A model generated the notes under the pieces. That model saw nothing but the letters and a program-made list of their open reading frames with translations, had not been told where the DNA came from and made no database searches. DNA of 22,234 nt. It comes from Apostichopus parvimensis. Its lineage: Eukaryota; Echinodermata; Holothuroidea; Aspidochirotida; Stichopodidae. This document shows, piece after piece, positions 8,954 to 18,114 of the stretch. Numbering within the stretch: the stretch's first letter is position 1; each line of letters starts with the position of its first letter. The position numbers and the translations under genes were made by a program. The DNA is taken from assembly GCA_000934455.1 (NCBI GenBank), contig KN889606.1, positions 5,326 through 27,559 on the forward strand. The letters are read 5' to 3'.

Positions 8954-9703
8954 GGGGAGGGTTACAAGATGATGTAAGGAGGGGATACAACAGGGTATAG
9001 GGAGGGGTTACAACACAGTGCAGGGGAGGGTAACAACACTGTGTAGAGGGGGTTACAAGATGGTGTAGGGAGGGTTACAACACTGTGCAGGGGAGGGTTA
9101 CAACATGGTGTAGGGAGGGGTTACAAGATGGTGAAGGGTAGGGTTACAAGATGGTGAAGGTTAGGGTGCACAACAAGGTGTAAGGGAGGGTTACAAGACG
9201 ATGTAGGGGAGGGTTACAACACCGTGCAGGGGAGGGGTTACAACACGGTGTAGGGAGGGTTACAACACGGTGCAGGGGAGGGTTACAACCACGGTGCAGG
9301 GAAGGGTTTCAACAAGGTGTAGGGAAGGGGTTACAACATGGTGCAAGGGGTTACAACACGGTGTAGTGGAGGGGTTACAACACGGTGCAGGGGAGGGGTT
9401 ACAACACCGTGCAACGGAGTGTAACAAAACCGTGCAGCCCTGGGAGGGTTACAACACAGTGCAGGGGAGGGTTACTGCAACATGGTGTAGGGAGGGGTTA
9501 CAACATGGTGCAGGGAGGGTCACAACATGGTGTAGGGAGGGTTACAACACGGTGTAGGGAGGGTGAACAACATTGCGCAAATAGTGTTACGACACAGTGT
9601 AGACAGGGTTAAAACACAGTGAAGATAGGGTGACAACACAATGCAGACAGGGGTACCACACAGTGCAGGGAGAGTTGCAAGGGAGGGTAACAACACACAG
9701 CCT
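8954..9703 (+). repeat. G-rich minisatellite, about 23-bp unit, roughly 32 copies
   Basis: The consensus unit is GGGGAGGGTTACAACACGGTG followed by YA. Copies vary at the GATGGTG / CACGGTG / CATGGTG part and at G-run length (3 to 5). Decay is strongest at the high-coordinate end (from about 9565), as expected for an array edge. The plus strand is G-rich with G-runs in nearly every unit, so it could form G-quadruplexes; the transcribed strand is C-rich. The open frames here (for example 9270-9557) translate to repeats and are not genes. Confidence 0.95.
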
Positions 9704-9858
9704 CAGTATTACTCTCACTCTATGTGTCCATAGTAAACTGGTTTTCTTTGTAGCACTGCACACCCTTAGCAACCAGTCACTAACCATCAGTGTGATCCTA
9801 CCTCCCATTCTACCAAAAAATGAGTCTATAGAAGTGTTTTCTAAAACTGGACATTTTT

Positions 9859-9919
9859 CCGTCTAGAAATGTGTCCTTTTTGCCGTCTAGAAATGTGTCC
9901 TTTTTTCCGTCTAGAAATA
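9859..9919 (+). repeat. 24-bp tandem repeat, about 2.5 copies
   Basis: CCGTCTAGAAATGTGTCC followed by a T-run starts at 9859, 9883 and 9907. It lies about 150 bp past the end of the large minisatellite. Confidence 0.85.
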
Positions 9920-10010
9920 TAGAGTGAGAGTGCTCACATTGTGAGGAGACAGGCAAGCAAGGACGTACAGCAAACTGCTCAATGTTAATCAGCGGATTCT
10001 GAGATTTAGT

Positions 10011-10057
10011 GGAGGGAGGATGTGGGGGGGTGGAGGCGGGCGGGGCGGGGGAGGGGT
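10011..10057 (+). repeat. G-rich tract with quadruplex potential
   Basis: Several runs of three to seven G are separated by one to three bases, ending GGGGCGGGGGAGGGG. It lies 53-99 bp beyond the donor of the 54-bp BAR exon, so the pre-mRNA carries a C-rich tract close to that small exon. Confidence 0.7.
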
Positions 10058-10109
10058 CTATTTAACTGCAAAATATTCCTAATTGAAAGTCAAGTCCCTG
10101 ATATCATAC

Positions 10110-10163
10110 CTCACACATCTGTAACTGAAACATCCTTCTTTCTTTCTCCATCTCTTCGGCAAT
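10110..10163 (-). CDS. ASAP: ASAP-family ArfGAP, exon 3 of the visible set (54-bp small exon, BAR domain)
   Basis: This 54-bp exon encodes exactly 18 codons in phase 0 on both sides: IAEEMEKERRMFQLQMCE. The string is almost the same as the family segment in ASAP1/2 (IAEEMEKERR, then one residue, then FQLQMCE). It is the most conserved piece in the window and is part of the long BAR helix. The donor GAG/GTATGATA is good. The acceptor AAATTTAAAG is poor, with a T-rich but A-interrupted tract, so skipping would be possible without a frameshift. Its small size keeps it out of ordinary open-frame scans. Confidence 0.95.
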
Positions 10164-10863
10164 CTTTAAATTTAAAAAATAGAAAAGAAGAAAAAATGAA
10201 TATTACAAAGGTAATCAACAACAGAAAGCTAACAGGAGAATTCAGAAACAAGTTATACACAAGAACATATTAATTATGAACCATAGAATGGGCTTTACAC
10301 TGGTCAGTGACCTTTAATGGTACTAATAGAATCTTGTAGCCCTTAGCTTGAGAACACCTCAGCCCTGAACTTTTGTGTGGGGAGGGGAGGGGGGCAAGAC
10401 ACCTTCCCTCCCCTCCCCATTCCTCCCTTCTCTATTCCTACCCTAACCCCCCACCCTGGCAATGTTGTAACCAGTACTAGAATCCTCCCCAGCTCCTAAA
10501 AGTAAAATATTTGCAACAAAAAATTTCTACTCCCAGACCTGACCTCTTGAGAGGTAAATCTGGCAACAAAACTTATAACGATTTAAGTTATATTACTGTC
10601 CTGCAGGTCCTATTCTCATAAACATCATTCTGTACTTTGAAGTAGAATACGTCATAAAAGTTGTAAATTAATGTATCTTGACCTCAGGAAAATGCTTCAA
10701 GATTTATTATCGGCAGTAAACTATGTACGTGTTAAAATAGGAATACTTTTAAGTAAGTGAATATTATTTGACTTTTCCACAATAATTGGAGTATTAAAAC
10801 AATGTTGACGTCTAGATTGGTTGCGTTTCACTTTACAAAAACCCGAGTACGTCCCAATCTCAC
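10164..10863 (-). other. intron between BAR exons 2 and 3 (700 bp)
   Basis: It runs from donor GAG/GTGAGATT to acceptor TTTAAAG. It contains a perfect 14-bp G/C inverted repeat (10378-10419) and C-rich sequence to about 10460. No exon was recognised inside. Confidence 0.85.
10378..10419. repeat. perfect 14-bp inverted repeat of G-runs and C-runs
   Basis: The left arm TGGGGAGGGGAGGG and the right arm CCCTCCCCTCCCCA are exact complements with a 14-nt loop. Either strand, and the pre-mRNA, can form a very stable hairpin; the G arm alone might also form a quadruplex. Confidence 0.9.
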
Positions 10864-10939
10864 CTCCGGTCCCGAGACTGTGGTCCGTATAAGTCCAGCT
10901 TCTTTGGCCAACTGCTTTTTCTCTCTCTCGATCTTGGAA
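10864..10939 (-). CDS. ASAP: ASAP-family ArfGAP, exon 2 of the visible set (BAR domain)
   Basis: The 76-bp exon lies between acceptor TTTTTCTCGCAG and donor GAG/GTGAGATT. The first base finishes a Tyr codon started by the previous exon (TA then T), and 25 codons follow: SKIEREKKQLAKEAGLIRTT, then VSGPE. In the family the matching stretch is KIEKEK, a basic run, then a GMIRTEITGAE-type end. The exon ends in phase 0 directly before IAEEME, as expected. The open frames of larger size over this region on either strand are shadows that ignore the splice sites. Confidence 0.95.
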
Positions 10940-11256
10940 CTGCGAGAAAAAGAACAAACGAGAAACGATCCGGATTATCCCCTCGAAGTTGGACATTTTG
11001 AGTTTGTTGGACCAATCCACAATATGAAACTAAATCCACAAAGTTTTTAAATTTTAACACCTGCTGAACTTTGGGTTTGAGAGCTCTACTTCGGCAGCAA
11101 AGTTTATCAGTGTATAAAAATATGATTCCAATTTGTCAAAACAATTTTTAGTTTAAATTTTTTTATCGCTCTATTTAAAGAAGAAATAAATGAAGCAGAA
11201 TCAAGGTAGGGAATATTTATCTGATATCACATCACAAAATGCCATGCAAAATGGCC

Positions 11257-11378
11257 AAGTTACTATACAAAGTGGGCAAGTTGCTATGCAAAGTGGATAA
11301 GTTGCTATGCAAAGTGGGCAAGTTGCTATGCAAAGTGGGCAAGTTGCTATACAAAAGTGGGCAAATTGCTATACACCA
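11257..11378 (+). repeat. 21-bp tandem repeat, six copies
   Basis: The units AAGTTGCTATGCAAAGTGGGC start at 11257, 11278, 11299, 11320, 11341 and 11363. The copies are very alike, so the array is young. The period is seven codons, which leaves both strands open (KLLCKVG on plus, LHSNLPT on minus); these frames are a by-product of the repeat. Confidence 0.95.
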
Positions 11379-12778
11379 GAGTAAAGATGTATCTAGACTG
11401 GTCAGTTTTTGTAGACACAAACCATAGTAACTTTAATAAGAAACAAATTTCGGAGCCTTCAAAACTGCTTACACAAAATTTGAAAATTAATTTATTCTCT
11501 GAAAGATTACTGTAAAGCTTTTTGGAATAGTATTGAGCTTGGTCATGATGACATCACATCTGACTTTCTACCCTCTGTGGTCCTTTTACTACCATCATGA
11601 GGGGGCCTAACTGACACAAAAAAAAACCTCACCATGAAACATCTGTACTTGTACGTCTAGAATTGAGAAGAAGGTACTGAGATGGGGTTTTCAAGCTATG
11701 AGAGTGGAATATTGTTTCTACTTTCTGATTAATGTAACATTTTCTTACTAGGGAATGCCCCTTTAACCATAAAAACAATCAACGTCAGGCCATTCCTGTC
11801 TTCTAAGAATCTGAGTTAGATTTATCAAATTCAAAATTCAAAAAAAAAATTCAAATAAACTTTATTAAGCACCAAAAATGGGCAATTAAATGCTCGCAAT
11901 AAGACAATACAATGATAAGATGGAATAAGAATAATACAAATAGTATACATGAAAATACACAAAAAGGATACCATACTATGAAGAACACATATTAATTTAA
12001 TAGGATTATAAGAATTCAAACTATTAAGAAAAATAACAATTGCAACTGATTGAAGGAATAAGAATCAAAACTCTCGAAAATGGTCAAACTATAAGAATCG
12101 AAACTAATAGGAATTTAAACCTAAAACCGAAAAATTGAAAAACCTATACGACAGTCTGACGGATCAAAACGAAAGGATCAAAATTCAATTTTGAAAACAA
12201 TTAAACTTTAATAAAAGGCACCTGAAATTAAAATTAAAATTAAATAGAATCATGTCTCTTTTTAGAAATGTGAACTTCCCCCACTCCCAAATATTATTAT
12301 CCAGTTCCCTGAAGCTTTCTTTGAGGAAACAGGTCACAGCTGATTTTCTCCCCGTCTTTTTTATCATAAATAAGCCAAGATCCAAAAGCTTAAAAGGATT
12401 GCTGAAATTAACTGCCAGAACTTGTGGCAGAAATATATCTTAATTAAAGGAGAATTCTGAACTGTCCATCTGACTCCATCAGGAGAAGGTAACTTAAGGG
12501 ATCCACTGCTATGTTTATATCTGTGGTAATATTAAAGCAGTGTGTATTAAGTTTGGGTTGAGATGTTTGTGGTGTTTTATCATTGATACCAGAGGTTGTG
12601 TTGTTATTGCAGTAGGATCAAACTATATATTTGTCCACTTTATAAAAAATATAAATTTATGGTGATGGAGAAAATAATTTCATTCTGTGACATTGGCGGT
12701 GACCTTTTTCAAGCAATACTTTCCTCAATTTTCCGATTTGCAAATGTACATGCATGAACAATTGAGAGATGATTAAGT

Positions 12779-12795
12779 GGGGGGGGGGGGGGGGG
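12779..12795 (+). repeat. poly-G run (17 G)
   Basis: Seventeen G in a row is the longest G run in the window. It is followed by CAACAGAG, the same CAAC that follows the 12-G run at 4914, which may be chance. Confidence 0.85.
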
Positions 12796-12944
12796 CAACA
12801 GAGATTGATATATTAAAGCTTAAAATGAAATGTGATTAGTAATTCTGGTTATTGTTTTTACATCAGAAATAGAACACACATTTCCATGTTCAAGAAGAGA
12901 GCAATGGTTGTGACACCTCCCTTAAAATTTGGTAATAATTCTCT

Positions 12945-13072
12945 GTCCATAGCCTTGTGGTTAGGGTGTCCGCATATAAAGCAGGAGGCCCTGGTTCGAA
13001 TCCCGGTGGAGGCTGGAAGTTTTTTCACTGTTCTGGATTTTACAACTCATTACGATTTAAATTATATATACA
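12945..13072 (+). mobile_element. tRNA-derived SINE, family 1, full-length copy
   Basis: It begins GTCCATAGCC with an A-box-like TAGCCTTGTGGTTAGG, an anticodon arm CCGC-ATATAAA-GCAG, B box GGTTCGAATCC and 3' acceptor-like TGGAGGC. It continues into a 60-nt body (TGGAAG, T-run, CACTGTTCTGGATTTT, CAACTCATTACGATTT) and ends AATTATATATA. It is the same element as at 21765, 22106 and, in part, 8309-8424 on the other strand. The reading frame through it is not a gene. Confidence 0.9.
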
Positions 13073-13514
13073 GTATGTATAGATCTACCATATTGTCATG
13101 GCCCAGGGAGGGGGTCTAAGTTGAGGACCCTCCCTTCCCCCTTTTGTGGAAAAAAAACAAAAGAGGCAGTGTTTGAAGAGCTAAAATTTAACTCAACTAT
13201 AAACTTGGAACATGCCTAGTAAGATCAGAAGGTTAAAGGGATTTACTATTGACAGTTTGCCAATTTTGTGCTCATGTTAAGACGCATCGACAAATAATGA
13301 AAAACAGGTTAATCCACTATGAGGGAATTAAGTGTGTGTTATCCACTGTTTTCATTACAACTTTGTCAGAGATAATTTGGACACATTTTAAAAATTTTGT
13401 TTACTCCACCGGGACCTTCACGTGACGTAGAAAAATGTGGACGTGTCCGGGGAATTCCGATTGTATCGATATTACCCTAGTGTCCACTATAGCCACAGCT
13501 TCTTTCCCTTACAG

Positions 13515-13754
13515 ACTGTAGTTGAAGAAAGTGATGCAGCATCTAACAATGATGTCATCACCAGAAATATACAATCACGAGCAGATAAACTCTTGTACGA
13601 AATTAACTCAGTTCTGGTCCAGCCGATAGTCAATTCCCCAAATACAACTGGAATGGTGTACTCCTCACCTCCCTGTCCCTTCCAGTGTACCGACGAGACG
13701 ATGCGGAGCATCTTCAAATTTCACTTATTAATAAAAATTCTTCTTGTCCTCTGA
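13515..13754 (+). CDS. exon-like open stretch, unassigned, plus strand
   Basis: A strong acceptor (CTTCTTTCCCTTACAG) is followed by an open frame of 79 codons beginning TVVEESDAASNNDVITRNIQ and including ADKLLYEINSVLVQ and SSPPCPFQCTDETMRSIF, ending at TGA. Composition is more GC-rich and protein-like than the surroundings. I recognise no family. It lies on the strand opposite the ASAP-like gene, inside its largest complete intron, so it would be part of a nested gene, a pseudogene or a chance frame. AATAAA occurs at 13730 inside the frame, which argues against a simple last exon. No plus-strand partner exon was found. Confidence 0.22.
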   Translation, partial: TVVEESDAASNNDVITRNIQSRADKLLYEINSVLVQPIVNSPNTTGMVYSSPPCPFQCTDETMRSIFKFHLLIKILLVL

Positions 13755-15563
13755 GGCGTTGCTTCTATTACACCCTTCGTTTCAGTTCCTGACTAGCAGT
13801 CAAGCCTTTCGGCCTCTTTTTTTTTTTTTTTTTTATCCTCTCCGCCTCTTAATTCACGATTTCAATCAACGGACTGACGGTCCTTTGTTCCATCATCGAG
13901 GGAATGCCCCCTAATTACTCTGTCAGCATGGCAGGACTGAAAGCACGTCTTCATGGACTTTGAGTGCCAAAGAATTTATGACACTTCCCAACGATGTTAA
14001 TTGGGCGATCGCCTAATATGTTATATATCCCCGTTTTAGTTAAAACCACAGGGCAAGTCAAGAGATGAGGGGCTTCCTTGTCAGGCAGTTAATTCCTTGT
14101 TTACACTCTCCCTAATCCATGAGAAGAAGATTGTCAAGTACAAGCTCTAGATTGGGTGGTATAAATGCCAGCTCTTGATATCAGGATTTTAAGAAGAGGG
14201 GATATCTGCATGGACATAGCACGGGGGGAAAAGGTGTATATACAGTAGGCGTGTATGTATTGATACCAAACAGGTTCTTGCTTTTAAGAGAAGCCCGCTG
14301 TTTGATCTCTAAATCGCGAGTGTGTGAAGTCATCGAATTGAAAATGTTGCAAAATGCAAGAATATAACATTGACCCCTTGTTAAAGCTGCACTGCGATGT
14401 TATTAACCGGCCGTGGTATTTTATACAATATGCATGTAATTTTTAAGATACTCCTCATACTAAACTGAAATATCTACAGGGTTAAAAATCTTTTTGCTGA
14501 ATCCTGATTGGTTAGTAATAATGCACCATTTTAATCCATTACAGAAAATTCTGCATCCCCCTCCCCTTCCCCTAAAGTTATCATATTTCATTTGAAAACC
14601 TTTGACCCCTGTATGCCCTTGGTTGTAACCCTCCAAGTTTTGCTCATGAAGACATCTAAGGAGACTTTAACTAGGACACATGTATTCAATACATGTCTTC
14701 TGATCATGCTGTAAGTTATTTTAAAATGAAGGTGTTTATAATTCAAACATACTGTAGGTCACCAATATTTTTTTTTTCTTCTTATTTCTAGCAGATTTGG
14801 CAGCAAAAGTGTGCACAACATTTTAACTTGAAGGAAACTTTTTTATCAAATTCACTGAAACAGATTTCCTCAAAATCAGATTAAAATTAATCCAACCAAA
14901 AATATACCCTTTCGGGTGATTAATTTACCAAAAGAAAGGGTACTGGAAAGTTTATTAACGTTTCATAATTTCCATTTTGTAACATTTTATTGTGGGTACA
15001 CACTTAATGTTATTACTAATTAGTATCAACCACATGCAAAATTTCTTGCACATGCAAAATTTTTTCAAAAAGTTAAACTTTTGTACTTACAAAATTTCAA
15101 AATTAACTGTTATGGAACATGGCTCGTTAAAAAGATAATCCACCCTATTATTATGGGATTCTTTTTCATACATCTTCTGAATATCAGATTTGGATGGGTG
15201 TGTGGATAAAGTGAGAGGAGTCTCAGATGTTTGGGTTTAGATGGGGCGTAGCGATGAAACGTTACCCGTTCGGTATAGGTTAGGTCCTTCGTTAAAGTGG
15301 ATAAGTAGGACAAAGACAAAGAGAGGAGTGAGGGTTTGACTTTAATTAATTAAACTTAATTGACAAGAATTAAATCTAGGATAAGCTTTAAGGCAATGTC
15401 ACGCAACAAAGGAGTCAACTTTGCCCCAGGAGGGAACGAATCATGATAGAATGTTTACCTAAGGCATTCTACGATCTATTCACCAGTTAAACGATTTGAC
15501 ATTAAAGGACTCGCATTCTTGCTCAAGTGCCCATTGATTATACTGAAAATTATGATTAAGCAA

Positions 15564-15581
15564 TTTTTTTTTTTTTTTTTT
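15564..15581 (+). repeat. poly-T run (18 T)
   Basis: The run lies about 60 bp beyond the donor of BAR exon 1. On the transcribed strand it is poly-A, so it might be the tail of a decayed retrocopy, but no body is recognised next to it. Confidence 0.8.
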
Positions 15582-15616
15582 GTGATAGTAAATTGATGTT
15601 CTTTTACGTTGTTTTT

Positions 15617-15636
15617 GATGATGATGATGATGATGA
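15617..15636. repeat. (GAT)n microsatellite next to a splice donor
   Basis: Nearly seven GAT units end a few bases from the donor. On the minus strand the intron starts GTAAGTT and then runs into CATCATCAT, so length variation of this tract changes the sequence right behind the 5' splice site. Confidence 0.9.
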
Positions 15637-15642
15637 ACTTAC

Positions 15643-15767
15643 TACTTTGACTCATAATCTTTCCAGGCTTTTTCAAACGGTTTCTTCAGGTCTCCCTTCT
15701 GTCCTTTGAGGTCACCTTTCAAAAGTGAGTCCAACGGGAATGTCACGATGTTGTTGAGGTTTTGAAC
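15643..15767 (-). CDS. ASAP: ASAP-family ArfGAP, exon 1 of the visible set (BAR domain)
   Basis: The 125-bp exon lies between acceptor TCTATTTTGATCAG and donor TA/GTAAGTTC. It opens in phase 0 with [20 protein letters not shown], followed by [20 protein letters not shown], then K and a split Tyr codon. The family hallmarks are clear: [18 protein letters not shown] and KAWKDYE occur in that order in ASAP1/2, and distinguish ASAP from the ACAP group, whose BAR domain differs here. It encodes the middle of the BAR domain. The upstream family segment (the end of BAR helix 2, with a TKELSTLLKNL-type string) should be in the next exon at higher coordinate, but none was found within the 6467 bp left in the window, so the start of the gene is outside. 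Confidence 0.95.
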
Positions 15768-15819
15768 CTGATCAAAATAGAGAAAAAACAAAAGAAGACG
15801 TTAAGAAATGCAATTAGTC

Positions 15820-15885
15820 ATCAAGCACATTGAGACCGTCGGTATAATGCGCTACTTAAATAAGTGTTATTATTATTATTATTAT
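15820..15885 (+). mobile_element. retroelement 3' tail with (TTA)n end, second copy
   Basis: TCAAGCACATTGAGACCGTCGG, then AATGCGCTACTTAAATAAG, then a TTATTATTA run line up with the tail at 3875-3944. The copy is more decayed and truncated just upstream, close to the acceptor of BAR exon 1. Confidence 0.65.
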
Positions 15886-15900
15886 CAAGAGAATCATTAT

Positions 15901-16020
15901 CTTCTAAGAGAAACAAATAAAAACAAAACACAAAACAAAACACAAAGGAAAACAATACAAAAAACAAAGCAAAATATAATGATAAAACAACAACAACAAC
16001 AACAAAATACAATGCAACAC
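15901..16020 (+). repeat. A-rich tract with CAA repeats
   Basis: It consists of AAACAAA-type sequence ending in a run of CAACAACAACAACAAC. The reverse-strand frames over it give strings of F, V and C and are low-complexity artefacts. Confidence 0.8.
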
Positions 16021-16533
16021 AAATCAAACTGACTGTTCAATGTTTTTCTAGGAGTGATGTATAATAGAACATTTTTTGGCCACTTCTGTAATTGATAGTT
16101 TGGGGTTATTTTATTTTCTACCACTATTTCCACCCGTTGCAAAACCATCCCACTGCAAATGTTCTGTAGATTTTACGAAGAGCCGCATTTCAGGAACGTG
16201 TCCGAAAAAATTTGATGCATAATGATGGACTGTTCAAAACAACAGTACTTCAATGGAGCTGCACAATAGGAGTGTTACAAATTTCTTTTATTTTGTCCTG
16301 TTTTGTGTGTGTGTGCTTCCTTTGCTTACTATTAGCCTTATACAGAACTTCCGTTAAAATTTCCACTTTTTGTTTCCATGGATGTAACGTAGAATATCCA
16401 CTACCAAGGTACCTTTTTCTACGTCTTTTACCTTCTGTATGAGATCTTGTTTTGAGGTTATCTTGTGCTAATCAGAAGTACGACACTCTAATGCTTAAGA
16501 AGAGTTTTTTCATGTCAGTAATATTTTAATAAT

Positions 16534-16833
16534 ATTTGATTTTTATATAGCGCTTTACACCAGCGATAGGTCTCAAAGCGCTTTACAGACCTTATATTAC
16601 CCCTGGTCAATGATAACCTGTCCCAGAGACAATCCCTCCAGTCGGCAGCAGTTATATACTGCGCCCAATGACAAGTTACCTCACAGGTACCCATTTAACC
16701 CCTGGGTGGAGAGAGGCAAGTGAGATAAAGCATCTTGCACAAGGACACAAGGTAAAGAACTAGGCAGGAATCGAACCAGCAATCCTTGGATCACAAGTCC
16801 GACGCCTTTAGCCAATTGGCCACCACGCTCTCG
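16534..16833 (-). mobile_element. tRNA-derived SINE, family 2, about 300 bp, near full length
   Basis: Read on the minus strand it starts GAGCGTGGTGGCC with an A box, a D-arm-like part, anticodon arm GGA-CTTGTGA-TCC and B box GGTTCGATTCC. It then has a body of about 200 nt including CACTTGCCTCTCTCCACCC, GGGTACCTGTGAGG and GGGACAGGTTATCATTGACC. The 3' end is TGTAAAGCGCTTTGAG, spacer, GCGCTATATAAA and an AT-rich tail. The head looks Ser-like, although the loop as read gives anticodon TGT. The tail equals that of the elements at 3875 and 15820, as expected if the SINE uses a LINE partner's 3' end. Clear target-site duplications were not seen. Confidence 0.88.
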
Positions 16834-16845
16834 TAAGTTCTACAT

Positions 16846-17033
16846 GACTCTTTGCAAAGACTATAGATCTAATCTGTTTCACATGAAACCACAAAGAAAT
16901 ATCTTCTTAAAATGGCAGCTCACCCAGTTAATTCTAAATGGCTCTTTGGAAATATTATACATCTCATCGGTTTCACAGGAATAGCAAAAAGAAATATCTT
17001 CCTAAGACGGCAGCTAACCCAGGCCTACATCCC
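16846..17033. repeat. diverged tandem duplication, 94-95 bp unit, two copies
   Basis: The two units line up at CTCTTTG (16848 and 16942), GTTTCACA, AGAAATATCTTC (16895 and 16990) and GGCAGCT...ACCCAG. The 60-codon plus-strand frame spanning it shows no family and is likely incidental. Confidence 0.75.
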
Positions 17034-18114
17034 GGCGTTTCACCTATCACCCGGTCCTAGATATACTTTCCAAGCTATCTGTCACATACGTTGATATTAG
17101 CAATTACTACTTCAAAATTCCCTTAATTATATAAACCGAAAATATCCCTGGAAGGACGTCAATGGGTTCAATTTTTTAGGCCGGTTAATAAAAACGGCGA
17201 CTGATGTCGCCTCGAGTGTGTCAACCTCCATCCAGGATTTAAAATTCATCCCACGCTGAACTTTCCGATGGTAATATGATCTTGATTTTGTTTCGGATAA
17301 ATATTTGGAGAAAATGTTTATATTTTAGGAAATGTCTGGTAATTTGATCAATCTGCAAAAATTGTCCGGGTTTCGCTTTACCAAATTGGCAAAAATCCAT
17401 TAGTTAATATGAAAGGGGAACAATTTGCTTTCGACGAGTATGGGAGTAGTATATATTTGGTAGAGTAAAAATAGGATGAGCTTTATTTACAATGGACATA
17501 TTATGCTACACAAAAGCAAACACGTTATGTAGCAGTTTCTATACATTATTTTCTTTGTGGTTTACACATTCGTAAAACAAAAATTTGATATAATGAAAGC
17601 TACAAGAAAAAGAATTTTAAAAATGTGAGTGAATTGTTTTTTGAATTATTTCTTGAAATACCACAAAAATATTAGTGTTTTTAATCCTTCAAAAGTAGCA
17701 ATGTAGTGAGCAAACATTGAGAGCGAGGATAACAGGTCATATAGTGACCCTATTCGATCATGGTGTGACCGGACACATGTATATATATATATGTAAGGAT
17801 GATCGACGTCTTTTTTCCCCTTGGGAGGTAATGGAACGGACCTGGATGCGTCCACATTTGAGAACAGGGTGGTGGAGAAATGTCAAACGAAAGAGCATGA
17901 CGCAAGCGGGAAAAGGTCACGATAATTGTTTACAAAACCGAGTACAATGGTGTGCCTGCCTTTTAGACTCACATGTGAGGTATTTCCTGTTATCGCTCAC
18001 AAAGCACACCTGATAAAATTATGGGGAACTTAACAATGAAAAGAAATCACACTTTTTGTCGTACAAAATGCTATGAGGATGTGGTTTGGACCTGTAGAAA
18101 ATTTCTCACATTTT

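Larger units (their letters stand above)
6602..10109 (-). other. intron between BAR exons 3 and 4 (3508 bp)
   Basis: The donor is GAG/GTATGATA and the acceptor TTTTCAG. It contains the 18-bp array next to the acceptor, a SINE copy (8309-8424), a TGTATGC-type simple repeat (8770-8828), the large 23-bp minisatellite (8954-9703), a 24-bp array (9859-9919) and a G-rich stretch (10011-10057). From 6660 to 8300 I see only AT-rich DNA, with short open frames lacking splice sites or recognisable protein. Confidence 0.85.
10940..15642 (-). other. intron between BAR exons 1 and 2 (4703 bp)
   Basis: It runs from donor TA/GTAAGTTC to acceptor CTCGCAG. It holds a 21-bp array (11257-11378), a 17-G run (12779-12795), a SINE (12945-13072), an unassigned plus-strand exon-like stretch (13515-13754), poly-T runs (13817-13834 and 15564-15581) and a GAT repeat at the donor. 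From 11400 to 12770 and from 13840 to 15540 I see only AT-rich DNA without a supported gene. Confidence 0.85.

Noticed and set aside
9270-9612. Plus-strand frames of 75-95 codons rich in GYNTVQGRVTT.
   Set aside because: They are translations of the 23-bp minisatellite.
8954-9703. Interstitial telomere repeats, because GGTTAGGG occurs once.
   Set aside because: The unit is 23 bp and the hexamer TTAGGG is not repeated in tandem.
8770-9703. A CRISPR-like array of regular repeats.
   Set aside because: There are no unique spacers between repeats; the units are contiguous, and the window is eukaryotic.
13788-13834. GCC-TTTC-GGC hairpin followed by a long T run, looking like a Pol III or rho-independent terminator.
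   Set aside because: The stem is only 3 bp, and no RNA gene lies upstream.
17205-17222. GGCGAC / GTCGCC inverted repeat.
   Set aside because: The 6-bp arms are too short to support a feature.
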